Below, one piece after another: positions 24,580 to 34,181 of a stretch of DNA of 64,000 nt; position 1 is the stretch's first letter; the number at the start of each line of letters is the position of its first letter. The notes below the pieces were generated by a model. It had not been told where the DNA came from. It worked only from the letters and a program-made list of their open reading frames with translations, and made no database searches. Source of the DNA: Leisingera thetidis (GTDB lineage Bacteria > Pseudomonadota > Alphaproteobacteria > Rhodobacterales > Rhodobacteraceae). The position numbers and the translations under genes are program-made. Location: positions 2,545,501 to 2,609,500 of the forward strand of contig NZ_CP109787.1 in assembly GCF_025857195.1 (NCBI RefSeq), written 5' to 3'.

Positions 24580-26946
24580 ATGGGCCTACCCACAGTGAAC
24601 ACAAGCCGGTGGAACCACCTTGTCGAACCGGGGGTCTCTCTCTGGCAGCAGGGGATCGAACGCGACGAGGTCGCCTCCAGGTCGCTTTCGGCCTGCCGGG
24701 TCTTTGCGGGCGATACGCTGCACGTCGTGGCAATCGAGGGCGGACAGCTCTGCGATCTTCTTTTCCTGACCCCGGACGGGCGCCGGGATCCTCATGGCAT
24801 CAAGGAGATCGAAGGGCAGTCCGGGGCCGCGGTTTTTGAGCAGGGCACGGGCACGCAGCATTACAGCGCCGGGGCGCTTGCCTGGCTGCGCAGTTTCATC
24901 AAGCGCAGGCAATTCGATCCGGCGGGACAGGCGGTGCTGCGGCTGTTCGAGACCCAGCCGCATCCCGGGGCGCGCCACAGCTTTTCCATTGCCGAAGACG
25001 GTCATTGCCTGTTCGCGGCGCCAAGCCCGGCCATGACAGTTGAAGGAGACCATGCGCCGGCCCGTCTGGAAGTTCTGATCAGGCGGGCCAATCCGGAAAC
25101 ATCCCTGCTGCGCAAACTGCCGGAGCCGCTGGCCGATCCGCTGCAGGACATCCATGTTCCCCACTCCTCTGCCGTCAGCTATGAAGTCAAAGTCGGCGAA
25201 TTCATCCAGATCATCGACGTCTCAGGCCGGCAATGCTCCGACTTCCAGGCGCTGACGCTGCGGGGGCTGGACCGGGGGCGCGCGCTGGACATTCACCACA
25301 CCACGACCCGCTCGCTGATGGGGGCAGCCTACCCCGCACCGGGGCTGCACTCCAAATTCTTCAATGTGGACCAGGAGCCGATGTTCGAGGTCATCCGCGA
25401 CACGGTCGGGCGGCACGATACGTTCGGCCTTGCCTGTTTCGCGCGGTTCTATGAAGAGATGGGCTATCCGGGCCATGTCAACTGCACCGACAATATCAAC
25501 GCAAGGCTCGCCGCCTATGACGTCGCGCCGCGGGCCGGTTGGGAGGCGGTGAACTTCTTCTTCAACTCCCGGACCGAGCATGACAATGCGCTGTCGTTCG
25601 ACGAGGCCTGGTCGCGGCCCGGCGACTATGTGCTGCTGCGCGCGCTGACCGATTGCGTCTGCCTGTCCACCTCCTGCCCGAACGACCTTGATCCGGCGAA
25701 CGGGTGGAACCCGACCGACATCCATGTCCGCACCTACAGCGGCACTGAACTCTTCTCCAAATCCGTGGCGGTAAGAATGACACCCGAAGCCAAACCAGAC
25801 CTGACACGCCAGTCGCCCTTTCATAGCCGGACCTCTGTCCTGACAGGGGATTACAGCGATTTCGGAGGTGTCTGGCTGCCGGCCAGCTACCGGAACCACG
25901 GCACCATCGGCGAATACCATGCCTGCCGCGAGAGGGTTGTCATGATGGATCTCTCCTCCCTGCGGAAGTTCGAGGTCACGGGGCCGGATGCGGAAGACCT
26001 GATGAACCTGGCGGTGACCCGCGATGTCCGCAGACTGTCGGCGGGGGAAGTTGTCTATACCGCAATGTGCCACGATACCGGCGGCATGATCGATGACGGA
26101 ACCCTGTTCCGGATGGGCGACGATCTGTTCCGCTGGGTCTGCGCCGAGGATTATTGCGGGGTCCGGCTGCGCGAGCTTGCCGCAAGAGAAAACTTCAAGG
26201 CCTGGGTGAAACCGTCGGCCGGGCAGCTGGCCAATCTGGCGGTCCAGGGCCCGTTCAGCCGCAGGACGCTGGAGAAGATCATCTGGACACGGGATTGCGA
26301 GACCCCGTTGGCGGAACTGGGATGTTTCCGGTTCTCGATCGCCCGCCTGCATGGGTTTGACGGCGTCCCGCTGGTGGTGTCGCGCACCGGCTATACCGGC
26401 GAGCTGGGCTATGAGGTGTTTTGCCATCACGCAGACGCCCCGGCCGTGTGGGATGCCATTGCCGAGGCCGGGGCGGAGTTCGGCATTGCGCCGTTTGGCA
26501 CCGATGCCTTGCAGATGGTGCGGATCGAGGCCGGACTTGTGATGGGCCATCATGAGTTCGATGACACGGTCGACCCGTTTGAGGCGGGCATCGGCTTCAC
26601 GGTTCCCCTTAAGTCCAAAACCGATGATTTTGCCGGAAAGCCGGCGTTGCAGCGCCGCAAGGAGCAGGGCCGTTTCCAGCTGGCCGGGCTGGAACTGGAC
26701 GGCAATGAGCTGGCCGGCCACGGTGATCCGCTCTTCTCGGGGCGCGCGCAGATCGGGGTGGTGACCAGCTGCACGCGCTCGCCGGTCCTGAAGAAGACCA
26801 TCGCGCTGTGCCGGATCGAAAAGGACTGCGCGGCTGCGGGCAGCTGTGTTGAGATCGGCAAGCTTGATGGGCACCAGAAGCGACTCAAGGCGCGCATTGT
26901 GCCAGTGCCGTTCTATGATCCCGGAAGAACGCGGGTGCGGTCATGA
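24580..26946 (+). CDS. Fusion of two DUF1989-like segments with a GcvT-type aminomethyltransferase domain
   Basis: A 788-residue protein. Residues about 195-400 are a clear DUF1989 domain: VGEFIQIIDVSGRQCSDFQA, HDTFGLACFARFYEE, NCTDNINARL, STSCPNDLDPANGWNPTDI. Residues about 40-165 look like a second, diverged copy (AGDTLHVVAIEGGQLCDLLF aligns with the first motif). Residues about 435-785 are a GcvT fold with VMMDLSSLRKFEVTGPDAE, SRTGYTGELGYEVF and MVRIEAGL. DUF1989 relatives CgdA/CgdB form carboxyguanidine deiminase, and GcvT domains transfer one-carbon groups to tetrahydrofolate. The gene is last in the importer operon (GGAG before ATG), so it likely acts on the imported compound. The reaction is unknown. 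Confidence 0.85.
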   Translation: MGLPTVNTSRWNHLVEPGVSLWQQGIERDEVASRSLSACRVFAGDTLHVVAIEGGQLCDLLFLTPDGRRDPHGIKEIEGQSGAAVFEQGTGTQHYSAGALAWLRSFIKRRQFDPAGQAVLRLFETQPHPGARHSFSIAEDGHCLFAAPSPAMTVEGDHAPARLEVLIRRANPETSLLRKLPEPLADPLQDIHVPHSSAVSYEVKVGEFIQIIDVSGRQCSDFQALTLRGLDRGRALDIHHTTTRSLMGAAYPAPGLHSKFFNVDQEPMFEVIRDTVGRHDTFGLACFARFYEEMGYPGHVNCTDNINARLAAYDVAPRAGWEAVNFFFNSRTEHDNALSFDEAWSRPGDYVLLRALTDCVCLSTSCPNDLDPANGWNPTDIHVRTYSGTELFSKSVAVRMTPEAKPDLTRQSPFHSRTSVLTGDYSDFGGVWLPASYRNHGTIGEYHACRERVVMMDLSSLRKFEVTGPDAEDLMNLAVTRDVRRLSAGEVVYTAMCHDTGGMIDDGTLFRMGDDLFRWVCAEDYCGVRLRELAARENFKAWVKPSAGQLANLAVQGPFSRRTLEKIIWTRDCETPLAELGCFRFSIARLHGFDGVPLVVSRTGYTGELGYEVFCHHADAPAVWDAIAEAGAEFGIAPFGTDALQMVRIEAGLVMGHHEFDDTVDPFEAGIGFTVPLKSKTDDFAGKPALQRRKEQGRFQLAGLELDGNELAGHGDPLFSGRAQIGVVTSCTRSPVLKKTIALCRIEKDCAAAGSCVEIGKLDGHQKRLKARIVPVPFYDPGRTRVRS

Positions 26947-27005
26947 CAGCGGGCAGCTGTTGCCAGCGGGAGGGAAGTCTACAATAATCGCTAGGCTTCC
27001 AATAT

Positions 27006-27761
27006 GTGAGTTCGATGGCGCCTGACCCGAAAACGATCCTGATAGTTGACGATGACCCCGGCATTTGCGGGCTGCTGAGCGACTATCTCGGAGACCAGGG
27101 GTTCCGGGTCCGGTCGTTTCCGACCTGTGCGGGCGCCCGCGGCTTTCTGCGCGAGGATGAAACGGACCTGCTGGTGCTTGACCTGAAACTGCCCGATGAA
27201 AACGGGCTGGTCTTTCTGCAGAAGTTCCGCAGGACCACCGAGACGCCCGTCATCATGCTCACCGGTGCCAGTGACGAAGCGGACCGGATTGTCGGCCTGG
27301 AACTGGGCGCCGACGACTATGTGACCAAGCCGTTCAGCCCGCGTGAACTGCTGGCACGTGTCCGCGCGGTCCTGCGCCGCGCGTCGCCTGACACAGAGCT
27401 GCGAAACACGGCCGGCGGCGGCAATCAGGAAGAGTTTTGCTTCAACGGCTGGACCCTCAAAATCATCGGCAGGAAACTGATCAGCCCCGACGGCACAGAG
27501 ACCGGCCTGTCCAACAATGAATTCAATCTTCTGCGCGCGTTGTGCCAGAACATGAACGTCCCGATGTCCCGCCAGGAGCTCATCGACTTCAGCAGGGTCA
27601 GCGGCGATGAGGTTTTCGACCGCAGCATCGATGTCCTCGTTTGCCGGCTGCGCCAGAAGATCGAACCGGATCCTGCGGTGCCGGTTGCGCTCAAGACCGT
27701 CCGCAATGTCGGATATGTGTTATGCGGCGAGCAGCTGCCGGGCGCGGCGGGACAGGTTTGA
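27006..27761 (+). CDS. OmpR-family response regulator
   Basis: A 251-residue regulator. Receiver domain: acidic pocket VDDDPG, phosphoacceptor Asp in LVLDLKLPDENG (about residue 60), Thr in MLTGASD and Lys in VTKPFSPREL. A C-terminal winged-helix domain follows (about 150-245), with DRSIDVLVCRLRQKIE and VRNVGYVL. The frame opens with GTG 27006; ATG 27015 is equally plausible and neither has a strong ribosome binding site. It lies 59 bases after the DUF1989-GcvT fusion gene and probably belongs to the same locus. The nearest kinase is the divergent hybrid kinase at 17117-19387, its likely partner by inference. Confidence 0.9.
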   Translation: MSSMAPDPKTILIVDDDPGICGLLSDYLGDQGFRVRSFPTCAGARGFLREDETDLLVLDLKLPDENGLVFLQKFRRTTETPVIMLTGASDEADRIVGLELGADDYVTKPFSPRELLARVRAVLRRASPDTELRNTAGGGNQEEFCFNGWTLKIIGRKLISPDGTETGLSNNEFNLLRALCQNMNVPMSRQELIDFSRVSGDEVFDRSIDVLVCRLRQKIEPDPAVPVALKTVRNVGYVLCGEQLPGAAGQV

Positions 27762-27996
27762 CAGGGCATCGGGAGGTGGATGGCCCTTCGCGGGCGGCTG
27801 CCGCTCCCGGCTTCCTGAGAACAGACACCGCAGAACACTGTGCCAGGCGGCATCGAGCAGCCAGTCCCGGCACAGACAGATCAGCGCTCCGTTTGTTCAG
27901 GTTCGAAGATGTGCAGCAAGGCTGTCCCTTGGTGGAAAGGAGGCCGCGCATGCTTGCGGACCCTCCCCGCTTCCAGGCTGCCGCGGCAGCGTCCTG

Positions 27997-28890
27997 CTAG
28001 CGCTTTTGGTGCCGGGCGCCGGCCAGCCAGTCAAAAACCAGCAGGGCCCGGTCGGAAGCCTGATTGTGCAGTTTGACATAGAACTCCAGCGGCGCAGAAA
28101 TCGTTTCTGGCAGCAGCTTGACCAGCTTGCCTGAAGCGACCAGATCCGCGGTCAGCCCTTCCCAGCCGAGCACGGCCCCCATGTCGTCCTGTGCGGCTTG
28201 CAGCGCGATGACATAATTGTTGACGCGGTGGGTGGATTTCAGCGGCCCTGAATAGCCCAGGGCCTGGGCCCAGGCGCGCCAGTCCGTGCCGCCGGTTTCC
28301 AGCGAATCGAGGTGGATCAACGGGACCTCCGCGATATCGCCGATGCTGCCGATCCGGTGCCGGGAGGCAAAGTGCGGGCTGCACAGTGCCATGATCCGAT
28401 CCCGGAACAGCACCCTGCAGCGGCCGTTGTCACGGGACATGTCGCCATAATGCAGGCTGAGGTCGCAGTCGCCGGCAGCTCTTTGTGTATCGCTGACGAA
28501 CTGTGCCACCGAGATATGCTCGTAGCTTTTCCAGAAGTGCGCCAGCCGCGGTGTCAGCCACAGGGAGCTGACGGCGGTGCTGGAGCGGATCGTCACCGAG
28601 CTGCGGCCGTGCTGGGCCCGCAGCTGCTCAAATGCATCGCTGATCCCCTCAAACCCCCTTTGCAAGGCGACCAGCAGGTAGGCGCCGCTTTCCGTCAGCT
28701 CCACGCCGCGGTGAAAGCGGTTGAACAGGCTGCACTGCAGCTCGCGCTCAAGCGTCTTGATCTGGTGGCTGACCGCGGCGGGGGTGACATTCAGCTCTGC
28801 CGCGGCCAGCTTGAAGCTGGTGTTGCGGGCGGCGGCTTCGAAGCTGACCAGGGAGCTCATCCGGGGCAGGTCATAGGGGCGGCTGGGCAA
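27997..28890 (-). CDS. LysR-family transcriptional regulator, GcvA-like
   Basis: A 297-residue LysR protein. The N-terminal helix-turn-helix region has SSLVSFEAAARNTSFKLAAA and VTPAAVSHQIKTLERELQ, very close to GcvA-type regulators; the effector domain follows, with FVSDTQRAAGDCDLSLHYGD. The best start is TTG 28890, with AGGAGG about a dozen bases upstream; ATG 28860 would lose conserved residues. It diverges from the GcvT-fused dehydrogenase operon starting at 29121, so it probably controls that operon from the 230-base intergenic region. Confidence 0.9.
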   Translation of the reverse strand: MPSRPYDLPRMSSLVSFEAAARNTSFKLAAAELNVTPAAVSHQIKTLERELQCSLFNRFHRGVELTESGAYLLVALQRGFEGISDAFEQLRAQHGRSSVTIRSSTAVSSLWLTPRLAHFWKSYEHISVAQFVSDTQRAAGDCDLSLHYGDMSRDNGRCRVLFRDRIMALCSPHFASRHRIGSIGDIAEVPLIHLDSLETGGTDWRAWAQALGYSGPLKSTHRVNNYVIALQAAQDDMGAVLGWEGLTADLVASGKLVKLLPETISAPLEFYVKLHNQASDRALLVFDWLAGARHQKR

Positions 28891-29120
28891 AGCGGGCTTA
28901 TCCTCCTGCCGGAAATGTTGATTGTTGCATGTCTCTTTTGTTGCCTTTGGGCAAATTCAGCTAAGCCAAGATGAGAATTTTTGCAATTGCCGGCTGCGGG
29001 AATGACGCCAGAATGCGGTATCATTGCCCGGGCTCGGGATCAGCACTGGCCGGGCGAGACCGTCAGGAATTCTGCCGCTGCAGCCAAAGCTGCCGGAAAC
29101 CCGCAAACAGGAGTTGGACT

Positions 29121-31550
29121 ATGAAGTCGCATGCAAAAGTGGTGGTCGTCGGCGGCGGCTGTGTCGGGGCCTCGATACTTTACGGCCTGACCCAGCACGG
29201 CTGCAGCGATGCGGTGATGCTGGAGCGCACCACGCTGACCTCGGGCTCCACCTGGCACGCGGCGGGCCTGCTGGTGACTTTTGTGCGCTCGCACAATATC
29301 TCGAAGATGACGATGGAAACCATCCGCATCTACGGCGAGGTGGAGAAGAAGCTGGGCACATCCGTCGGGCTGCGCCAGGTCGGCCAGCTGCGGGTGGCCA
29401 ACACCGAAAAGCGCTGGGACGAGTTCCAGTCCTATATCTCCATCGCCGAGGCCTCAGGCGTGCCCTGCCGCTTGGTGACACCGGAGGAGATCAAGGAGAT
29501 CCACCCGCTGCTGGCGCAGAACGAAAACATCCGCGGCGGCATCCTGCATGACCAGGACGGCTATGTGAACCCGGCCGACATCACCATGGGGCTGGCCAAG
29601 CTGGCGCGCGATCAGGGCGCCACCGTCTATCAGAACACCGAAGCGCAGGGGTATGAGAAGCTGGACAACGGCCACTGGAAGGTGACCACCAGCAAGGGCG
29701 ATATCACCTGCGAGCATCTGATCTTTGCCACCGGCAACTATGCCCGCGAGAACGCCCGCCGGGTGGGGCTGGATCTGCCCTGCATTCCGATCGTGCACCA
29801 GTATTGGACCACCGAAACCGTGCCGCTGCTGAAGGAGCGCCGCGCCGAAGGCCTGCCGGAGTTCCCGATCCTGCGGGATGAGGATTACGGCGCCTATCTG
29901 CGCGAGGATGTCGGCGGCTTCCAGTTCGGCCCCTATGAGTTCGAAAAGGACCTCAAGCTGTTTGCCGAGGACAAGGTGCCCGCAGATTTCGGCGCCGACC
30001 TGCTGCCCGAGGATTTCGAGGCGGTGGAAACCCAGTGGGAGCGCGCGCTGGAGCGGGTGCCTGCCTTAGGCGAAGTGGGCATCAAGGCCAACACCCGCGG
30101 CCCCTTCCAGATGACCCCGGACGAGCTGCCCTTGTGCGGTCCGGCGCCGGGGCATGACAATCTGTGGCTGGCCGAGGGCGTGCCCGGCGGCATCCTGTGG
30201 GGCGGCACCATGGGCGAGCGACTGGCGCGCTGGATTGTTGACGGCCATCCCGGCATCGACATGTCCGAAATCGACCCGCGCCGGTTTGGCGATTATGCCT
30301 CCAAGCGCTGGACCATGGACAAGGTGCGCGAGACCTGGGGCACCCATATGGACGCCCATGTTCCGGGCGAGGATCTTCCGGGGGCCCGGCCGATGAAGAC
30401 CATGCCGTCTTATGACCTGCTGACAGCACAGGGCGCCGTCTGGACCACCTTCAACGGCTACGAGTTCCCGCGCTGGTTTGCCAGATCGCCGGAGGAGGCG
30501 ATCCCCGAGCACAGTTTCCGCCGCACTGATCACATGGAGCTGGTGCAGGAAGAGGTGCGGGTGACGCGCGAGGAAGCGGGCTTCATCGAGATGTCGCCGA
30601 TGACCAAGTTCACCGTGCGCGGCCCCGGCGCCGCCAAATGGCTGGACGGGATCATGGCCAACAAGCTGCCCAAGGCTGGCCGCATGACCCTCGCCGTGGC
30701 GCTGAACCCGCAGGGCGGCATGGAGGGCGAATACACCATCGTCCGCTATGGCGAAAACGACTTCTACCTGGTCTCGACCCCGAACGGACAGGTCTACAAC
30801 TGGGATTATCTGTCGCGCCTCATGCCGGATGACGGTTCGGTGGTAATGGAGGATATCTCGGAACAGCTGGGGGTGATTGCCCTAGCCGGTCCGAAGTCCC
30901 GCGGGATCCTGCAGCAGCTGACCGACAATGACCTGTCGAACGAGGCCTTCCCCTGGCTCAGCGCGCAGATGGGCGAGGTCGGCTATGCCAAGGGCGTCCA
31001 CCTCTTGCGCGTCAGCTACACAGGCGAGCTGGGCTGGGAGCTGCATCACCCCGTCGGCTACAACCGGCATCTGGTTGATCTGCTGCTGAAGGCCGGGGTC
31101 AAACCCTTTGGCCTGGAGGCGCTGGAATCGATGCGGCTGGAGAAATCCTACCGCGCGATCAACCGCGAGATCTGCAAGGACATGACCCCCTTCGAGGCCG
31201 GTCTGGACCGTTTTGTGGCACTGGAGGGGCGGCAGTTCATCGGCCGCGACGCGCTGCTGAGGCAGAAGGAAGCGGGCGGCTACAGCACGCTGGTCACCCT
31301 GAAGCTGCCGTTCGGCGATACCTCGGTGCTGGCGGATGAGGGCGTCTACAAGGACGGGGCACTCATCGGGCGGGTCACCTCGGGCGGGTTCTCCTACTAC
31401 TGCAACCACGACATCGCAATGGCGCTGGTGCCGCAGGAATACACCGCCGAAGGCACGTCCATGCAGGTGATGGTCCACAACGAAATGCGCGACGCCGAGG
31501 TGATCGGCATCTGCGCCGTCGATCCAACCAGCGCACGCGCCCGGGCCTGA
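29121..31550 (+). CDS. FAD-dependent dehydrogenase with GcvT domain, dimethylglycine/sarcosine dehydrogenase family (module 1)
   Basis: An 809-residue two-part enzyme. N-terminal FAD domain: VVVVGGGCVGASILYG (residues about 7-22) and SGSTWHAAGL with His46, the residue that carries covalent FAD in this family. C-terminal GcvT domains: FIEMSPMTKFTVRGPGA (about residue 492), VSYTGELGWELHHP, and SMRLEKSYRAI. Such enzymes oxidise an N-methyl group and pass formaldehyde to tetrahydrofolate in the second domain. CAGGAG sits eight bases before the ATG at 29121. It heads an operon with an MttB-like methyltransferase and two more redox enzymes, and diverges from a GcvA-like regulator. Exact N-methyl substrate unknown. 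Confidence 0.92.
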   Translation: MKSHAKVVVVGGGCVGASILYGLTQHGCSDAVMLERTTLTSGSTWHAAGLLVTFVRSHNISKMTMETIRIYGEVEKKLGTSVGLRQVGQLRVANTEKRWDEFQSYISIAEASGVPCRLVTPEEIKEIHPLLAQNENIRGGILHDQDGYVNPADITMGLAKLARDQGATVYQNTEAQGYEKLDNGHWKVTTSKGDITCEHLIFATGNYARENARRVGLDLPCIPIVHQYWTTETVPLLKERRAEGLPEFPILRDEDYGAYLREDVGGFQFGPYEFEKDLKLFAEDKVPADFGADLLPEDFEAVETQWERALERVPALGEVGIKANTRGPFQMTPDELPLCGPAPGHDNLWLAEGVPGGILWGGTMGERLARWIVDGHPGIDMSEIDPRRFGDYASKRWTMDKVRETWGTHMDAHVPGEDLPGARPMKTMPSYDLLTAQGAVWTTFNGYEFPRWFARSPEEAIPEHSFRRTDHMELVQEEVRVTREEAGFIEMSPMTKFTVRGPGAAKWLDGIMANKLPKAGRMTLAVALNPQGGMEGEYTIVRYGENDFYLVSTPNGQVYNWDYLSRLMPDDGSVVMEDISEQLGVIALAGPKSRGILQQLTDNDLSNEAFPWLSAQMGEVGYAKGVHLLRVSYTGELGWELHHPVGYNRHLVDLLLKAGVKPFGLEALESMRLEKSYRAINREICKDMTPFEAGLDRFVALEGRQFIGRDALLRQKEAGGYSTLVTLKLPFGDTSVLADEGVYKDGALIGRVTSGGFSYYCNHDIAMALVPQEYTAEGTSMQVMVHNEMRDAEVIGICAVDPTSARARA

Positions 31551-31576
31551 TCCCGGCCGCCCCTTAGGAGCTGAAC

Positions 31577-33103
31577 ATGACGGAACTGAAAACACGGGCG
31601 CCGCGCGGCGCCCGGGGCGGACGGGCTGCGCGCGTCAAGGCCCGCACCAACCCGGCCCCGGTCTACCTGCCCGCGCTGAACCGCCAGGTCGGCCCCATTG
31701 ACCTGCTGGGCCCGGAAGGGGTGGACAGGATCCACAATGCGGCGATGACGATCCTGGAAACCACCGGCATCGAATTCCGCGATCCGGTCGCCCTGGCCGG
31801 CTGGAAACGCGCGGGCGCCGATGTGCGGGGCGCGCGGGTCCGCATTGGCCGCGACATGCTGATGGAGCTGATCTCCTCGGTGCCGTCGGAATGGGCCTAT
31901 GCCGCGCGCAACCCGGAGCGCTCGCTGCGGGTGGGCAACCGGCATTCGGTCTTTGCCAACGCCTATGGCGCGCCGTTCGTCTATGACCTGGAGGGCAAGC
32001 GGCGCCCCTCGAGGCTGGAAGATGCGCATAACTTCTTCAAGATGAGCCAGATGAGCCAGTCGATGATGGTTCCGGGCATCCTGCCGGTGGAGCCGCAGGA
32101 CGTGCCGGTGCCGCAGCGCCATCTGGAGCTGGTGCATGCGGCGCTGACGCTGACCGACAAGCCGGTCAAGGGGGCGGTGCAGTCGGAACAGGCGGCGCGC
32201 GACACGGTGGAGATGGTGCGCATCGTCTTTGGCGGGGAATTTGTCGACAGCAACGTGGTGCTGGCGGCGCTCCTGAACTGCAACACGCCGCTGGTCTGGG
32301 ACGAAACCATGCTGCAGTCCTTGCGGGTCTATGCGGCTGCCAACCAGCCCTGCCTGCTGTCGCCCTTTGTCCTTGCCGGCGCCTCGGCCCCGGCCAGCCC
32401 GCAGGGCGGCGTGGCGCTGCTGATCGCGGAAAGCCTGGCAGGCATGGCCTACAGCCAGATCATCCGCCGCGGCGCGCCGATGGTGCTGGGGGTGGCGATC
32501 ATGGGGGTGTCGATGAAGACCGGCGCGCCGATGATGGGCTCGCCCGAGCCGGGGCTGATGAACCTGCTGGTGGGTCAGATGGCCCGGTTCTACGGCGTGC
32601 CGTGGCGCACCTGCACCATGTGGACCGGGTCGAAATCGCCGGACATGCAGGCCGGTTTCGACACCGCCAATACCATGTGGCCGGTGCTCTTGGGCGGCGC
32701 CAATTACATCGTGCACTCGGCCGGCTTTCTGGAAGGGGCGCTGGGGGTCAGTTACTCAAAATGGGTGCAGGACACCCTGCAGCTGGAGAACTTCCACCGC
32801 TTCTTTTCAGGCCTTCAAGAGGAAAACCTGGACGCGCTGCTGGCAGATATCGAGGCCATTGGCCCTGGCGGCCATTTCCTGGGCACCGATCACACCCGCG
32901 AGAACCCGATGCACATGAACCCGCTGCAGAACAACGACAGTTTCGAGCAATGGGAAGCGGAAGGCGCCAAGACCGCGGACCTGGTGGGCCGCGAGGAGGC
33001 CCGGCGGATGCTGGACACCTACGTGCAGCCGCCGATGCCGGATGATCAGCGCGGCGCGCTGGATGAATTTGTTGCCAAGAAGCGCGCGTTGCACCAAGCC
33101 TGA
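31577..33103 (+). CDS. MttB-superfamily (trimethylamine methyltransferase-like) protein, module 1
   Basis: A 508-residue protein of the trimethylamine methyltransferase family, a TIM-barrel enzyme that moves a methyl group from a quaternary or tertiary amine to a corrinoid protein. Motifs include GVDRIHNAAMTILETTGIEF, CNTPLVWDETML, MWTGSKSPDMQAGFDTA and LGTDHTRENPM. The frame is continuous with no in-frame TAG, so it is a non-pyrrolysine member, as in glycine betaine methyltransferase MtgB and proline betaine methyltransferase MtpB. The extreme N-terminus is basic. TAGGAG precedes the ATG. No corrinoid protein gene is nearby, which leaves the methyl acceptor open. Confidence 0.9.
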   Translation: MTELKTRAPRGARGGRAARVKARTNPAPVYLPALNRQVGPIDLLGPEGVDRIHNAAMTILETTGIEFRDPVALAGWKRAGADVRGARVRIGRDMLMELISSVPSEWAYAARNPERSLRVGNRHSVFANAYGAPFVYDLEGKRRPSRLEDAHNFFKMSQMSQSMMVPGILPVEPQDVPVPQRHLELVHAALTLTDKPVKGAVQSEQAARDTVEMVRIVFGGEFVDSNVVLAALLNCNTPLVWDETMLQSLRVYAAANQPCLLSPFVLAGASAPASPQGGVALLIAESLAGMAYSQIIRRGAPMVLGVAIMGVSMKTGAPMMGSPEPGLMNLLVGQMARFYGVPWRTCTMWTGSKSPDMQAGFDTANTMWPVLLGGANYIVHSAGFLEGALGVSYSKWVQDTLQLENFHRFFSGLQEENLDALLADIEAIGPGGHFLGTDHTRENPMHMNPLQNNDSFEQWEAEGAKTADLVGREEARRMLDTYVQPPMPDDQRGALDEFVAKKRALHQA

Positions 33104-33109
33104 CACTGC

Positions 33110-33129
33110 GGGCGCCACGGCGCCCTTTT
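33110..33129 (+). terminator. Terminator or attenuator between the MttB-like and Ldh-like genes
   Basis: GGGCGCC (33110-33116) pairs with GGCGCCC (33119-33125) and is followed by TTTT. It begins seven bases after the MttB-like stop and 30 bases before the next start, so it may lower expression of the two distal genes. The two-base loop means the closing pairs would open in practice. Confidence 0.65.
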
Positions 33130-33158
33130 GACCCGACACAAGGACAGGATCCGAGCCG

Positions 33159-34181
33159 ATGACCACACGTTCGACAAAACCGCTCTCACTCGCCGAAGTG
33201 CGGGATTTGGCAAAATCCGTCCTTGTGACCGCGGGCATGGATGACCGGGGCAGCGATGTCATCGCCGATATCGTCACCCGGTCCGAACGCGACGGCCCGC
33301 GCAGCCACGGGCTGCGGATGCTGCCGGTCTATGCGCAAAGCTTCACCTCCGGCTATGCCAATGGCGCCGCGGCGCCCTCGGTCGAAAAGATCGCGCCGGG
33401 CGTGCTGCGCGGTGACGGCGACAATGGCTATTACCAGATTGCGGCCGCCGCCGCGCGGGATGAACTCATTGCCCTGGCGCGTGAGAACGGCATTGCCGCC
33501 TTTACCTGCGCCAATTGCCACCACCTGGGCGGGCTGCGGTTTGACACCGAGCCGCTGGCCGAGGCCGGGCTGGTGGCGCTGGCGGTGATCAACTCGCTGT
33601 CGATGGTGGTGCCGCAGGGCGGCGTGCGCCCGGTGTTCGGCACCAACCCGATGTCCTTTGCCTGCCCGCGCGAGGGCGCGGCACCTGTGGTCTGGGACCA
33701 GGCGGCCTCGATGGTGGCGCTGATGGATATCCGCATGGCCGCCGCCGAGGGCCACGAGCTGCCCCGGGCTGCCGGGCTGGATCCGGACGGCAACCCCAGC
33801 ACCGACCCCGAGGCGATCCTGGAAACCCGCAGCCTGCTGCCGTTCGGCGAGCACAAGGGCGCGGCGATTGCCTTCATGATCGAGGTGCTGGGCGCGGCGC
33901 TGGCGGGCGGCACGCTGTCGGTCGACAACCAGGAGCGCGAGTCCTTTGGCGCGCTCAACATCAAGGGCGGCGCCACCCTGATCGCGATTGACCCGAGCCG
34001 CTTTGGCAATGCGGCTTTTGGCGGCTACATCACCCGCATCTGCGCCGAGATCGAGGGCAATGGCGCCGCCCGCGTTCCGGGTGACGGACGGCTGAAGAAA
34101 CGCGCGGCAGCGGAAGCCGAGGGTGTCGCGGTCAGCACTGAGCTTCTAGCCCAGCTCGATGCGCTGGCGGCGCCCGCGTGA
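33159..34181 (+). CDS. Ldh-family NAD(P)-dependent oxidoreductase (malate/ureidoglycolate/pyrroline-2-carboxylate reductase type)
   Basis: A 340-residue protein of the type 2 malate/L-lactate dehydrogenase family, not the Rossmann kind. Conserved segments are SERDGPRSHGLRMLP, the catalytic His region CANCHHLGGLR, VFGTNPMSFA and GEHKGAAIAFMIEVLG. Family members include ureidoglycolate and sulfolactate dehydrogenases and the reductases of cyclic imino acids (delta1-pyrroline-2-carboxylate and delta1-piperideine-2-carboxylate) and of N-methyl imino acids. The overlapping D-amino-acid-dehydrogenase-like gene suggests the imino-acid group. AAGGACAGG lies upstream of the ATG. The stop overlaps the next gene by GTGA. 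Confidence 0.87.
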   Translation: MTTRSTKPLSLAEVRDLAKSVLVTAGMDDRGSDVIADIVTRSERDGPRSHGLRMLPVYAQSFTSGYANGAAAPSVEKIAPGVLRGDGDNGYYQIAAAAARDELIALARENGIAAFTCANCHHLGGLRFDTEPLAEAGLVALAVINSLSMVVPQGGVRPVFGTNPMSFACPREGAAPVVWDQAASMVALMDIRMAAAEGHELPRAAGLDPDGNPSTDPEAILETRSLLPFGEHKGAAIAFMIEVLGAALAGGTLSVDNQERESFGALNIKGGATLIAIDPSRFGNAAFGGYITRICAEIEGNGAARVPGDGRLKKRAAAEAEGVAVSTELLAQLDALAAPA

